DNA of 64,000 bases from DTWD01 sp963662965 (GTDB lineage: Bacteria > Acidobacteriota > Vicinamibacteria > Vicinamibacterales > UBA8438): positions 868,001 to 932,000 of the forward strand of contig OY759970.1 in assembly GCA_963662965.1 (NCBI GenBank), written 5' to 3'. The stretch's first letter is position 1. Each line of letters opens with the position of its first letter. Made by a program: the position numbers and the translations under genes. This document shows, piece by piece, positions 27,098 through 37,667 of this stretch. The notes under the pieces are model-generated. The model saw only the letters and a list, made by a program, of their open reading frames with translations. It ran no database searches and had not been told where the DNA came from.

Positions 27098-29206
27098 TTG
27101 ACGAGCGAACCCCGGCCCACCCGGCGCTCACTCGATGCCGTGCTCCGTCCGGCATCCGTGGCGGTGATCGGCGCCTCGAGCAGCCCGACGCGTATCGGCG
27201 GGCGTCCGATCCGTTATCTGCAGGACGCGGGCTTCGCCGGCACGATCTATCCGGTCAATCCGAACCACACGCTGGTCCAAGGACTGCAGGCGTTTGCCAG
27301 CATCGACGACGTCCCAGACCCGGTCGACCTCGCGATCGTGGCGGTGCCCGCACGCTCCGTGCTCGGGGCGGTCACCGCCTGCGCCGCCAGGGGCGTGAAG
27401 GCGGTCATCATCTTCAGCGCCGGCTTCGCCGAGACCGACACGCCGGGTCGGACGATGCAAGATGGCCTGCGCGAGCTCGCCGCGCGGAGCGGCCTGCGTA
27501 TCCTCGGACCGAATTGTCTCGGCGCGTACAACGCCGAGATCGGCTTCTTTGCGACCTTCTCGACCACCCTCGAAGAGGGCTACCCGACGGGCGGCTCCGT
27601 CGGCCTGGTCAGTCAGAGCGGCGCCTACGGGAGCCACTTGTCGTTACTGGCCCGCCGGCGCGGCCTGGGCGTCCGCTACTGGATCACCACCGGCAACGAA
27701 GTTGACGTCTCCGTGCCTGAATCGATTGCCTGGATGGCAGCGCAACCCGAGATCTTGGTCATCGTCGCGTATGCCGAGGGGGTCACCGACCGCGACGCGT
27801 TGTTGGCCGCGCTGGAACAGGCACGCGCGCACCGGAAAGCGGTCGTCTTCATGAAGGTCGGCACCACGGAGGTTGGCGCGATCGCCGCCCGATCGCACAC
27901 CGCGGCGCTCGCCGGGTCGGACGCCGTGTACAACGCCGCGCTTCGGCAGTTCGGCGCGTATCGCGCCCGCGACACCGAAGAGATGCTCGATATCGCCTAC
28001 GCCGCGAGTTTCGGTGTCTTTCCTGAGAGCCCGCGGGTCGCCCTAGTCTCCATTTCCGGCGGCGTGGGCGTCCAGATGGCCGACGCCGCGGTTGGGCTCG
28101 GCCTCGATGTCGCGCCCATGCGCGACGATGCGCAGGCCAAGCTCAAGGCGGCACTCCCCTACGCCTCGCCACGCAACCCGGTCGACATCACCGCCCAAGC
28201 CTTCAACCGCATCGATCTGGTCGGCACCAATCTCGACATCGTGTTCGAGGACGACCAATACGATGCGGTCGTCGCCTTCTTCACCTATGTCGCCGCCGCC
28301 CACGGCATGGTCGACCCGATTCGCGACGCACTGATTCGCGCGCGGCGACAGCATCCTGGCCGTGCGCTGGTCCTCTCGATCGTCGCGCCGCCAGACATCG
28401 TGCGTCAGTACGAGGAGGCGGGCTGCCTCGTCTTCGAGGACCCGACGCGCGCCGTGCGAGCGGTCGCGGCGCTCCACCGGTTCCACCAGATCTTCGTCGA
28501 CACCATCGACCCGCCGGCGTTGCCGCCGATAACCACCGCGCTCCCGGTCGGGCCGCTGTCGGAGCTCCAGGCCCGTCGCCTGCTCGAGGACGCCGGCATC
28601 ACGATGGTCGCGACGCACGTCGCGCACTCACCCGCCGACGCCGCGGGCGCACGAGCCGCCGTGGGCGGGCCGGCAGCCATCAAGGCCAGTGCGCCCGGAC
28701 TCCTACACAAGACCGACGTCGGAGGCGTGGTACTCGATGTCGCGACCGACGAGGACGCCCGGCAGGCGTACGAGGTCGTCACGTCACGCGTGCACGCCGC
28801 CGACGCGAACGCCACGATCGACGGGGTCCTCGTCTCGCCGATGGTCACCGGGGGCATCGAGACGATCGTCGGGATCCAGCACGACCCGACGTTCGGACCG
28901 GTGATTATGTTTGGGCTCGGCGGAGTCTTCGTCGAGGCGTTTCAGGATGTCTGCTTCCGGATCGCGCCGTTCACGGCGGCGGAGGCGAAGCGGATGGTCA
29001 CCGAGACGAAGGCCGGACGCCTCCTCCGCACCGCCCGGGGCGGCCGCCCGTATGACATCGAGGCGCTGGCGGAGGCGCTAGCGCGGCTATCGCTCTTCGC
29101 GGGGTCGCATGCCGACCACCTCGAGAGCGCCGAGATCAACCCACTCGTGGTCTTGCCGGAGGGTCAGGGCGTGGTGGGGCTCGACGCCGTGATCGTCACC
29201 CGGTGA
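27098..29206 (+). CDS. acyl-CoA synthetase (NDP-forming), fused alpha-beta type
   Basis: 702 residues. It reversibly converts acyl-CoA + ADP + Pi to acid + CoA + ATP. The N-terminal CoA-binding domain begins LRPASVAVIGASSSPTRIGG. The ligase-CoA region has RILGPNCLGAYN and the phosphohistidine motif RSHTAALAGSD. The C-terminal ATP-grasp module starts LSELQARRLLEDAGI and includes KASAPGLLHKTDVGGV and GPVIMFGLGGVFVE. The start is TTG 27098, preceded by TAAGAT about 10 bases away, suggesting a leaderless message. Acetate versus branched or aryl acids is not resolved. Confidence 0.9.
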   Translation: MTSEPRPTRRSLDAVLRPASVAVIGASSSPTRIGGRPIRYLQDAGFAGTIYPVNPNHTLVQGLQAFASIDDVPDPVDLAIVAVPARSVLGAVTACAARGVKAVIIFSAGFAETDTPGRTMQDGLRELAARSGLRILGPNCLGAYNAEIGFFATFSTTLEEGYPTGGSVGLVSQSGAYGSHLSLLARRRGLGVRYWITTGNEVDVSVPESIAWMAAQPEILVIVAYAEGVTDRDALLAALEQARAHRKAVVFMKVGTTEVGAIAARSHTAALAGSDAVYNAALRQFGAYRARDTEEMLDIAYAASFGVFPESPRVALVSISGGVGVQMADAAVGLGLDVAPMRDDAQAKLKAALPYASPRNPVDITAQAFNRIDLVGTNLDIVFEDDQYDAVVAFFTYVAAAHGMVDPIRDALIRARRQHPGRALVLSIVAPPDIVRQYEEAGCLVFEDPTRAVRAVAALHRFHQIFVDTIDPPALPPITTALPVGPLSELQARRLLEDAGITMVATHVAHSPADAAGARAAVGGPAAIKASAPGLLHKTDVGGVVLDVATDEDARQAYEVVTSRVHAADANATIDGVLVSPMVTGGIETIVGIQHDPTFGPVIMFGLGGVFVEAFQDVCFRIAPFTAAEAKRMVTETKAGRLLRTARGGRPYDIEALAEALARLSLFAGSHADHLESAEINPLVVLPEGQGVVGLDAVIVTR

Positions 29207-29217
29207 GGACCACCGCT

Positions 29218-29676
29218 CTAGCCTCTCCGCATCCAAGAACGCAACCGATCGAACAACCCGTCGCTCGTTGTCGCGGATCTAACGACCTGGCGAAGTGCGG
29301 TGACACACTCGGACATCGATTGAAACCGATCGGCGGGCACCTTCTCGAGCGACCGGCCGACCACGTCGGCGAGCACGCCGCACCCGGCGGCCTGCAGCGG
29401 ATCGAGCGACACCGAGTCGTGGAGGATCGCATCGAGGGTGTGTCGGTCGGCGCGACGGCCGAACGGCGGTCGTCCGGTCGCCATCTCGAAGAGCAACGTC
29501 CCGAGCGCAAAAACGTCAGACCGCGCGTCGACCGCATCGCCGCGTACCTGCTCGGGGGACATGTACGCGACCGTGCCGAGCACAACACCCGTCGCGGTCG
29601 CGAACTCGACCGGGCTCGTCAACGTGTCGTCGGTCGTCTCGACACGCGGTGCCAACACCTTCGCGATCCCGCCAAC
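29218..29676 (-). pseudogene. C-terminal lobe of a Ser/Thr protein kinase (fragment)
   Basis: The frame shows the activation segment and C lobe of a PknB-type kinase: GIAKVLAPRVETTDDTLTSP, GTVAYMSPEQVRGDAVDARS and DVFALGTLLFEMATGRPPFG, ending FDRLRSWMRRG. The N lobe, the catalytic loop HRD and the D of DFG are missing. Upstream of KVGGIAKVL the minus-strand frame turns into the antisense of another gene, so the kinase is truncated by a junction near 29676. An 11-base direct repeat (GCGATCCCGCC) brackets the junction. Its missing front half may have been linked to the sensor fragment at 29894. Confidence 0.65.
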
Positions 29677-29901
29677 CTTGTCTCGAGCGATCCCGCCGAG
29701 GCGGCCCGGATCGGCATCGAAGCCGGGCACCTGCCGCCGGATATCGATCAAGAGGTCGCGGTGCGGACCCTCGAGGGCTACGTCTGGACGAACACCGGTC
29801 GCATCGAGCAGTACTTCGAGATGCTGATCGACGCGGGTCGGATCGAGGCCGACGCGACACCCCGCGAGTTGGTGGAACGGGTGTCCCGCGGGAGTGAGTA
29901 G
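29677..29901 (+). pseudogene. C-terminal fragment of an NMT1/THI5-type substrate-binding protein
   Basis: Plus-strand frame SDPAEAARIGIEAGHLPPDI...EGYVWTNTGRIEQYFEMLID...PRELVERVSRGSE to TAG 29901. It resembles the C terminus of ABC-transporter substrate-binding proteins of the NMT1/SsuA group. There is no start codon, because the gene begins at the junction with the antisense kinase fragment. The stop overlaps the next start (GTG 29894) by 8 bases, as in an intact operon. The matching N-terminal half is on the opposite strand at 30520-30949. Confidence 0.5.
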
Positions 29902-30520
29902 CGAGTCCGGCGTCCGGCGGTCACCCCGTCGCCTGGTCGGCGTCGTCGTCGCCGGTGTGCTGGCCGCTCTGGTCGTTGGTTTCCTGTTCGGCGCACGCAT
30001 CGATGCGGCCAACGCGCGGGACGTCGCCACGCGGCTGGCGGACGCCGTTCTACGACCCGGCCGCTCGAGCAAGCCACCCTGGTCGCCGGTAGCTTCGAAG
30101 TCCAGCAAGGCCTGGCCGAACGGAGCATCATCCGGCTCACGCGCCAGCTCCGCTTCCAGCTCAGTGGCGTCGGGGTCGATACGCTCCGCGTGCGGATACC
30201 GGACGGAGAGCTGTTCTACGAGCTCCCGTCCGTGGTCGCGGCCGATGCGGGTCCGGCGATTGCGACCCGCCTGTCGATCGAGCATGAGCTTCGAGAGATT
30301 GAGTTTCTCGAGTTCGGCACCATGCTGTCTCGGGCTGTCGTCGGTCGACTGGAAGCGGAGATCGGGGTCGCGCTACGCGTCTTCGGACCTGACGGCGAGA
30401 CTTAATTCGGAAGCCTGACCGCGGATCCGGTCGATGCGGCACTGGTGACCGTGGAGGGACGCGTGTCCGCGTCGGTCCCGCCGCTCATCCCAGACGGCGT
30501 CGGCTACCTCCCGCTGTACA
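29894..30520 (+). pseudogene. sensor-type membrane protein, N-terminal fragment with frameshift and stop
   Basis: GTG 29894 gives a basic N terminus and one transmembrane helix (LVGVVVAGVLAALVVGFLFG). A periplasmic-looking domain follows. The frame changes near 30055-30060 (ADAVL, then PLEQATLVAGSFEVQQGL), consistent with one missing C in a CCC run. It continues to GVALRVFGPDGET, then TAA 30403-30405, and the reading resumes as FGSLTADPVDAALVTVEGRV. It resembles the extracytoplasmic sensor of a kinase. It is cut off by a second junction around 30510-30560 where the opposite strand becomes coding. Confidence 0.45.
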
Positions 30521-30949
30521 CGCCGTCCGACGAGCCGTCGCCGCTCTTGGCGGTCATCGGATTCGCGATGACCGCGACGACGGCCGCGGCGCGCGGCGTG
30601 CGGGCTGTCCCCAACAAGCCCGACCAATGCGGGATACTCCACCGGGCCGATGTCGACCGCTTTAGGTCCGTTTGGCCCGTTCACGAGCGTCGTGTTGTCG
30701 CCCGGAATATGGAGCGATCGGCGCTCGATCTCGATCCCCTCGGCCGCGAACAATCCTTCGCGGTCGGCGACGACGAACCCCGTGTGACAGAGCGCTCCCG
30801 GCGTGACCTGCGCGGTGACGCGGTAACGTGGCTCGGGCATCGTCTCCATCGCCACGTCATCGGACGTCCCGGTCGTCTCGGATACCGACGGTGACGCATG
30901 CGGTCGAGAGAAGGGCTCCGACCGCCAGCGGAAGGGCGAGTCGTGGCAT
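30520..30949 (-). pseudogene. N-terminal fragment of an NMT1/THI5-type substrate-binding protein, two frameshifts
   Basis: ATG 30949 encodes a lipoprotein-like signal (MPRLALPLAVGALLSTACV). After a frame change near 30880 it continues METMPEPRYRVTAQVTPGAL, CHTGFVVADREGLFAAEGIE, then LVNGPNGPKAVDIGPVEYPA. A second frame change near 30590 leads to AAVVAVIANPMTAKSG. This is the substrate-binding fold of SsuA/ThiY-like proteins. It stops at the junction with the plus-strand sensor fragment. The C-terminal half lies inverted at 29677-29901. Confidence 0.5.
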
Positions 30950-31021
30950 GTCGTTGAAGGAACGAAACCGCTCGGAGAATGGCACACGGGTTTCTGAGCG
31001 AGGCGCATCTGTAACGCGACT

Positions 31022-31060
31022 CACAAAGAAAAAGGCCGCGAGGAGTGTCCCCCGCGGCCC
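31022..31060 (-). terminator. intrinsic terminator after the radical SAM gene
   Basis: On the minus strand a GC stem (GGCCGCG pairing with CGCGGCC around a short loop) is followed directly by TTTTTCTTTG. It lies 55 bases after the stop of the 31115-33244 gene. This is the clearest Rho-independent terminator in the window. Confidence 0.8.
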
Positions 31061-31114
31061 TCGGAAGGCCTGGAGCCCTGAGCCCAAAGCCCAGAGCCAA
31101 GACGTCTGCCGTTT

Positions 31115-33244
<2,130 letters not shown>

Positions 33245-33442
33245 CAGCGTTCCGTCTCCCACCGGACGCGCGGTCGACCAGCCGACCCCTCTGTCGGACC
33301 GGTCCCGCGACAAGTCTTTTATCGGCCATAGGATAGCCATGATTCGCGCCCCAACGCGCAAACATTCTGTGGAGGGGCGTACCGGGGTGGTGAACGGGTC
33401 CAGCGGCGCCTGAACGGGCGCGATCTCTAGTCCCGCAGGCCT

Positions 33443-34081
33443 TCATTCATGCAGGTCGTATTGGCGAAACGTCAGATTGAGCCGTCCCCGGAATGGAAAA
33501 TCGGTCGGCTCGGTGCCGTTCAGGAGCCGGGTCACGCCGTGGTACCGCAGCCGACTCGGCCCTCCCATGACGAACGCATCGCCCGCGTGCAGCGCGAGAG
33601 CGGTGGTCTCGTCGCGCCGGCGGAACCCGCCGACGACCAACCTCGCCGTCGCGCCGAATGACAGAGACACGATCGGCACGCCCGCTTCGAGCGTCGACGG
33701 AGTCTCGTCTTTATCCTGATGCAACCCCATCTTCCCGGACGGGTCATATCGGTTGATGAGACAGATGTCCGGATGAACGGCGAAGCCGGCGACTTCGGCG
33801 GCGCGAACTGCCACGCCGAGGAGCTCCGGTGGAATCTGCGGCACCGGTTGATCATCGTAGTCCGTCCGCGTCGATTCGTAGGTGTACGTCATTGCGTCCC
33901 AGTGACGACCGAGACAGAGTATCTCGCACCGCATATGACCACCGCCCCGCACCTGCGGTCGATAGAACCCGACCGGGCCGTCGGCGATCTGCTGCACCCG
34001 ATCGACGAGGCCCCGCTGCTCGTCCAGCGTCAGGAACGCCGGGACGTGGAACGCGCCAGGATAGATCTCCACGACGGACAT
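33443..34081 (-). CDS. alkB: AlkB-like 2OG-Fe(II) dioxygenase
   Basis: 212 residues from ATG 34081. It is an oxidative demethylase of alkylated DNA/RNA (1-methyladenine, 3-methylcytosine). It contains the AlkB signatures CLINRYDPSGKMGLHQDKDE (HxD iron ligands), IVSLSFGATA, the distal iron His in RLRYHGVTR and the 2-oxoglutarate arginines in RGRLNLTFRQ. It is normal length for AlkB (about 216 in E. coli). It is divergent from the FAD oxidase; no Ada or AlkA is adjacent. Confidence 0.92.
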   Translation of the reverse strand: MSVVEIYPGAFHVPAFLTLDEQRGLVDRVQQIADGPVGFYRPQVRGGGHMRCEILCLGRHWDAMTYTYESTRTDYDDQPVPQIPPELLGVAVRAAEVAGFAVHPDICLINRYDPSGKMGLHQDKDETPSTLEAGVPIVSLSFGATARLVVGGFRRRDETTALALHAGDAFVMGGPSRLRYHGVTRLLNGTEPTDFPFRGRLNLTFRQYDLHE

Positions 34082-34107
34082 CGCGTTCGGTTCAAGGTTC
34101 AAGGCTC

Positions 34108-34113
34108 TATCAT
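34108..34113 (+). promoter_or_regulatory. -10 box TATCAT for the FAD oxidase gene
   Basis: TATCAT ends 9 bases before ATG 34123, implying a leaderless message. Just upstream, GGTTCAAGGTTCAAGG is a short tandem repeat in the alkB-oxidase gap that could be an operator. Confidence 0.4.
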
Positions 34114-34122
34114 GACACCTAG

Positions 34123-35271
34123 ATGGCCGACTCCTCCGACGTGGTCGTCGTCGGTGCTGGCGTGTTTGGTGCATGGACCGCACATCAACTCAGGCTGACC
34201 GGACGCTCGGTCACGCTCGTCGACGCCTTCGGAGCCGGTCATTCGCGCTCCAGCTCCGGCGGCGAGTCACGCATCATCCGGCTCAGCTACGGCGACAAGG
34301 CGCTGTATTCGCGCTGGGCCCGACAGTCTCTGGCGCAGTGGCAGACGATGTTTGCCGATGCCCGCCCGTCGCTGTTCCACAAGACCGGCGTCCTCTGGCT
34401 CGGGCGTGATGGCGACGACGTTTTCGACGCGACGCTCGCGACGCTCGGACAGCTCGGGGTGGACATCGAAGTGCTCCCCCGAGCCGAGCTCGACGCCCGG
34501 TTTCCGCAGTTCGACTTCGACACCATCGCGCACGCCATCTACGAGCCGGAGGGCGGGGTGCTCCTGGCACGACGCGCGGTCGATGTCGTCGTTCAACAAG
34601 GCATCCGGCGAGGCATCGACTACCGGGTAGCGGCGGTTCAGTCGATTGGATCCGACGGACGGATCGAGAGTGTCTCACTTAAAGATGGCAGTCGGCTGTG
34701 GGCCGACACCTTCGTATTCGCCTGCGGCCCCTGGCTCCCTAAACTGTTTACGGACGAGCTCGGGGCCCGTCTGCGAGTGACCCGACAAGAGGTGTTCTTC
34801 TTCGGCGTCGGCGCCGGCGACAGACGCTTTCGACCGCCGGCGATGCCCGCGTGGATCGACTTCCGCGCCGGCGTTTACGGCATTCCGGACATCGAAGGCC
34901 GCGGCACGAAGGTCGGCCTCGACGAGCACGGCGCCGTCTTTGACCCGGATCGTGGCGACCGGCTCCCGTCGGCCAGCGCCCTCTACACCGCACGCCGGCT
35001 CGTCGCCGCCCGCCTTCCTGCGCTCCGGGACGCGCCGCTGCTCGAGGCCCGAGTCTGTCAGTACACCAATACCTGGGACGGCAATCTCTTGGTCGACCGG
35101 CACCCCGCGCACGACAACGTCTGGCTCGTCGGCGGCGGGTCGGGGCATGGATTCAAGTTGGGGCCGGCGGTCGGGGCCTATGTGGCGGCGCACGTCGACG
35201 GCAACGGCACCACCGAACCGGAGCTGAGTTATGCCACCAAGCATGCGACGCAGGCGCGCGCGGTCTATTAA
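34123..35271 (+). CDS. FAD-dependent amine oxidase (sarcosine/N-methyltryptophan oxidase-like)
   Basis: 382 residues of the DAO superfamily. The N-terminal Rossmann motif is VVVVGAGVFGAWTAHQL. SSGGESRIIRLSYGD is the typical MSOX/MTOX stretch where FAD is attached, and the C-terminal FAD motif is NVWLVGGGSGHGFKLGPAVG. It oxidises a secondary amine such as an N-methyl amino acid, producing H2O2 and formaldehyde; the exact substrate is unknown. Proximity to alkB, another demethylase, may be coincidental. Confidence 0.85.
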   Translation: MADSSDVVVVGAGVFGAWTAHQLRLTGRSVTLVDAFGAGHSRSSSGGESRIIRLSYGDKALYSRWARQSLAQWQTMFADARPSLFHKTGVLWLGRDGDDVFDATLATLGQLGVDIEVLPRAELDARFPQFDFDTIAHAIYEPEGGVLLARRAVDVVVQQGIRRGIDYRVAAVQSIGSDGRIESVSLKDGSRLWADTFVFACGPWLPKLFTDELGARLRVTRQEVFFFGVGAGDRRFRPPAMPAWIDFRAGVYGIPDIEGRGTKVGLDEHGAVFDPDRGDRLPSASALYTARRLVAARLPALRDAPLLEARVCQYTNTWDGNLLVDRHPAHDNVWLVGGGSGHGFKLGPAVGAYVAAHVDGNGTTEPELSYATKHATQARAVY

Positions 35272-35280
35272 CGCGAGTTG

Positions 35281-35344
35281 CACGTGCGTGTAGCGGATCG
35301 AGCGGCTCCTGGGTAGGTTCGGAACGACATCGGCGAGCGAGCGG
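35281..35344 (+). repeat. dispersed repeat family B, copy 1
   Basis: Contains AGGTTCGGAACGACATCGGC then GAGCGAGCGG. It matches 51640-51720 and 54096-54170. It lies just after the oxidase stop. The 457-base gap 35272-35728 holds only this unit, an unassigned GC-rich middle part and the family-C repeat below. Confidence 0.75.
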
Positions 35345-35500
35345 GCGGGCTCGACCGCGCCGCCACGGTCGGGGGGTCACGGAGGACGCCATGAGGCCCG
35401 CCGACGTCCGCGCGGCTGAAAACGTCGCCGGAGCCGCCAGCGGACGAGCTTGCACCCTGTGATCCGTGCCGGTCCAGTCACCCCTGCTGCGGGTTGCAGT

Positions 35501-35675
35501 GGCACGCGCCGCCCCTGACCAGCTGTTGCTCGCCGCGTCAGGCGTTCCGCCTGCGGTCGGAGGTGACGTTTTCCGGCGGGCCGATCCCGCGTCTGGAGTG
35601 ACACCCCGACCGTGGCGGCCGCACGCGTGCCGCGGGCATTACGTGCCCGCTACACACTAACGAAACGCGCGTTAG
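35501..35675 (+). repeat. dispersed repeat family C, copy 1 (175 bp)
   Basis: Aligns without gaps over 175 bases to 51980-52154, sharing GCACGCGCCGCCCCTGACCA and GTTCCGCCTGCGGTCGGAGG among others. The right end is a short palindrome CTAACG...CGTTAG. No convincing gene is seen; both copies keep an open minus-strand frame, but this is explained by the lack of indels. Confidence 0.8.
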
Positions 35676-35728
35676 CACTCAGCGAAGAGTTTGAAACGTG
35701 ATGCCGAGCGTGAGAGTCTAAAAGGGTT

Positions 35729-36562
35729 GTGACCGGACGAACCTTCGCATCGCTCGCCGTGGTGGCGTTTCTTGCCGTCACCCCCCCCGCTGTCGGCTCG
35801 GCCGCAGATGCCTTCGACCATGGCTACACCGAGTACGGCCGCCTGCTGCGCGCACACGTCGTCGGCGTGCGCGTCGACTACGCGGCGCTCCAGCGAGACG
35901 GGGCGGCGCTCGACGCGGTCGTCGGCGCGTTCGGGCAAGTGAAGACGGCTGAGTTCACGGCCTGGTCAGACGCGGAACAGATCGCCTATTTGATCAATGC
36001 TTACAATACGTTCACGCTCCAGGCGGTCGTCGACCACTATCCGATCAAGCGGCGCTGGTTCGACTTCTTCAACCCGGCCAACAGCATCAAGCAGATTCCC
36101 GGCGTCTGGTCGCGGCTCCGGTGGCAAGTCGCCGGCACGGAGATGACGCTCGACGAGATCGAGCACGGCACGCTCCGGCCGCACTACAACGAGCCGCGCA
36201 TCCACTTCGCCGTCAATTGCGCGGCGGTCAGTTGTCCTCCGCTGAGGCCCGCGCCGTATGTCGGCAAACGGCTCGATCGCCAGCTCATCCTTGCCGCGCG
36301 CGATTTTCTGGCGAGCGATCTCGGCGTCGCAGTCGAAGACGACACCCTACGCGTATCGAGCGTGTTGAGCTGGTTCGGCGACGATTTCATCGAGCAGTAC
36401 TCGCGGTTGGTCGAGGGACGCGGATCGGCCAGAGACCGAGCGTTGATCGGCGTCGTCGCCAAGTACGGCCCGCCGGACGCGGCGCGCGTCGCGCAGAGCG
36501 GCAACGCCCGCATTCGCTTTCTTGACTACGACTGGTCGCTGAACGACACGGCGACGCGGTAG
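35729..36562 (+). CDS. secreted DUF547 protein
   Basis: 277 residues from GTG 35729. The signal peptide (LAVVAFLAVTPPAVGSAA) is followed by the DUF547 domain with VDYAALQRD, EQIAYLINAYNTFTLQAVVDHY, LDEIEHGTLRPHYNEPRIHF and AVNCAAVSCPPLRPAPY. The domain is widespread and of unknown function, with a possible papain-like fold. TCTAAA lies about 10 bases upstream of the GTG, suggesting a very short leader. Confidence 0.85.
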   Translation: MTGRTFASLAVVAFLAVTPPAVGSAADAFDHGYTEYGRLLRAHVVGVRVDYAALQRDGAALDAVVGAFGQVKTAEFTAWSDAEQIAYLINAYNTFTLQAVVDHYPIKRRWFDFFNPANSIKQIPGVWSRLRWQVAGTEMTLDEIEHGTLRPHYNEPRIHFAVNCAAVSCPPLRPAPYVGKRLDRQLILAARDFLASDLGVAVEDDTLRVSSVLSWFGDDFIEQYSRLVEGRGSARDRALIGVVAKYGPPDAARVAQSGNARIRFLDYDWSLNDTATR

Positions 36563-36637
36563 CATCCTTTCGGCACTTCGATTGCACGCGTCGGTGGTAA
36601 GATGCCGCCCTCGCGCTCACCGGACCGTCGCACGATG

Positions 36638-36865
36638 GAAGCAGTATTCAAGAGTCTCGACAAGCGGGTCGGCCGAATCGAGCAGATCCTGCCAACGCTC
36701 GCGACGAAGGAAGATCTGCGGCAGCTCGCCACGAAGGATGAGCTGCACGGACTCGAGGAGCGGCTCCGGACGCATTTTGACGTCGTCACAGAGAGCGTGC
36801 GGGACGACATTCAGTGGATCGCCGATGGACTGACGGCGCTCAGCCACCGCGTGAGCGCGCGCTGA
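36638..36865 (+). CDS. small coiled-coil protein
   Basis: 75 residues from ATG 36638 (MEAVFKSLDKRVGRIEQILP). The ATG at 36602 overlaps a likely -10 box (TAAGAT), so the internal ATG is preferred. The central repeat TLATKEDLRQLATKDELHGL and heptad spacing to the end predict an amphipathic coiled coil, similar to short hypothetical proteins with ATKEDL repeats. It is soluble with no cysteine. Function unknown. Confidence 0.5.
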   Translation, partial: EAVFKSLDKRVGRIEQILPTLATKEDLRQLATKDELHGLEERLRTHFDVVTESVRDDIQWIADGLTALSHRVSAR

Positions 36866-36979
36866 GTCGAGTCCACACAATCTCTCCCGTCTCGCCAATC
36901 ATCGCGCTGTTGAGAGTCTAACAGCGGTGGGAACCGCGGATTCGCCCGGGCTCAAGGCTCAGGGTGCGGAGCAGCGCGG

Positions 36980-37630
36980 CTACGACTGGATGGCGCTCGC
37001 GCTCGTCGGCCGGGATTGCGCCGGCGCGCGCCGTGCGGCTGGATTCGCCGCGTAGCGGCGAATCAAACGTGCCCCAAACAAGACCGCCAACACCGCCGCG
37101 TAGATGAGCGGCTCCCCGGTTTCCAGCTTGACCAGCCAGAGGAAATGGACGACGCCGGCAATCGCCGTGACGTAGATCAGCCGGTGCAGCGACGTCCAGC
37201 GCTTCCCGAGACGACGAATCCATCGCTGAGTCGACGTGACGGCAAGCGGGACCAACAGGACGAACCCGAGGAAGCCGGCGGTGACGTACTTCCGCTCGAC
37301 GACGTCCTCGGTGATCGACACGATGTCGAAGAAGTGATCGAAGACGACATAAGTCGAAAAGTGCAGCGTGGCGTAAAAGAACGCGAAGAGGCCGACCATC
37401 CGCCGATAGCGGATCACCGCGTTCCACCCGCTGAGCCACCGAATCGGCGTCACGGCGAGCGTCACCAGCACGAACCGCAGCGTCCAGTTCCCGGTCCGGT
37501 GGGTGATGTCCTCGACCGGATTGACGCCCAGCCCGCCGGCGAACGCGTCCCAGGTGAGCACGAGCGCCGGCGCCAGGCACAGAAGGAAGACCGCCGGTTT
37601 CGTGCGCCGGACGAGCTCGGTGGCCATCAT
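36980..37630 (-). CDS. msrQ: MsrQ, haem membrane subunit of methionine sulfoxide reductase
   Basis: About 216 residues from ATG 37630 (ATG 37627 also possible). It is a six-helix ferric-reductase-like membrane protein that passes electrons from quinones to MsrP. Visible motifs include TGNWTLRFVLVTLAVTPIRW, RRMVGLFAFFYATLHFSTYV and WTSLHRLIYVTAIAGVVHFL, with haem-ligand histidines. It lies 37 bases downstream of msrP, as in other bacteria. Confidence 0.93.
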   Translation of the reverse strand: MMATELVRRTKPAVFLLCLAPALVLTWDAFAGGLGVNPVEDITHRTGNWTLRFVLVTLAVTPIRWLSGWNAVIRYRRMVGLFAFFYATLHFSTYVVFDHFFDIVSITEDVVERKYVTAGFLGFVLLVPLAVTSTQRWIRRLGKRWTSLHRLIYVTAIAGVVHFLWLVKLETGEPLIYAAVLAVLFGARLIRRYAANPAARRAPAQSRPTSASAIQS

Positions 37631-37667
37631 GACAGCGGCAGGGTCACGTGGCCCTGATCCCTGCTCG

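Noticed and set aside
27098..29206. Separate alpha and beta subunits of acyl-CoA synthetase
   Set aside because: The frame is continuous through the linker region, so it is the fused single-chain form.
35377..35604. Conserved minus-strand small protein shared by 35377-35604 and 51934-52119
   Set aside because: Both frames lie inside the family-C repeat. The similarity follows from gap-free DNA conservation, composition is Arg/Pro-rich and there is no start signal.
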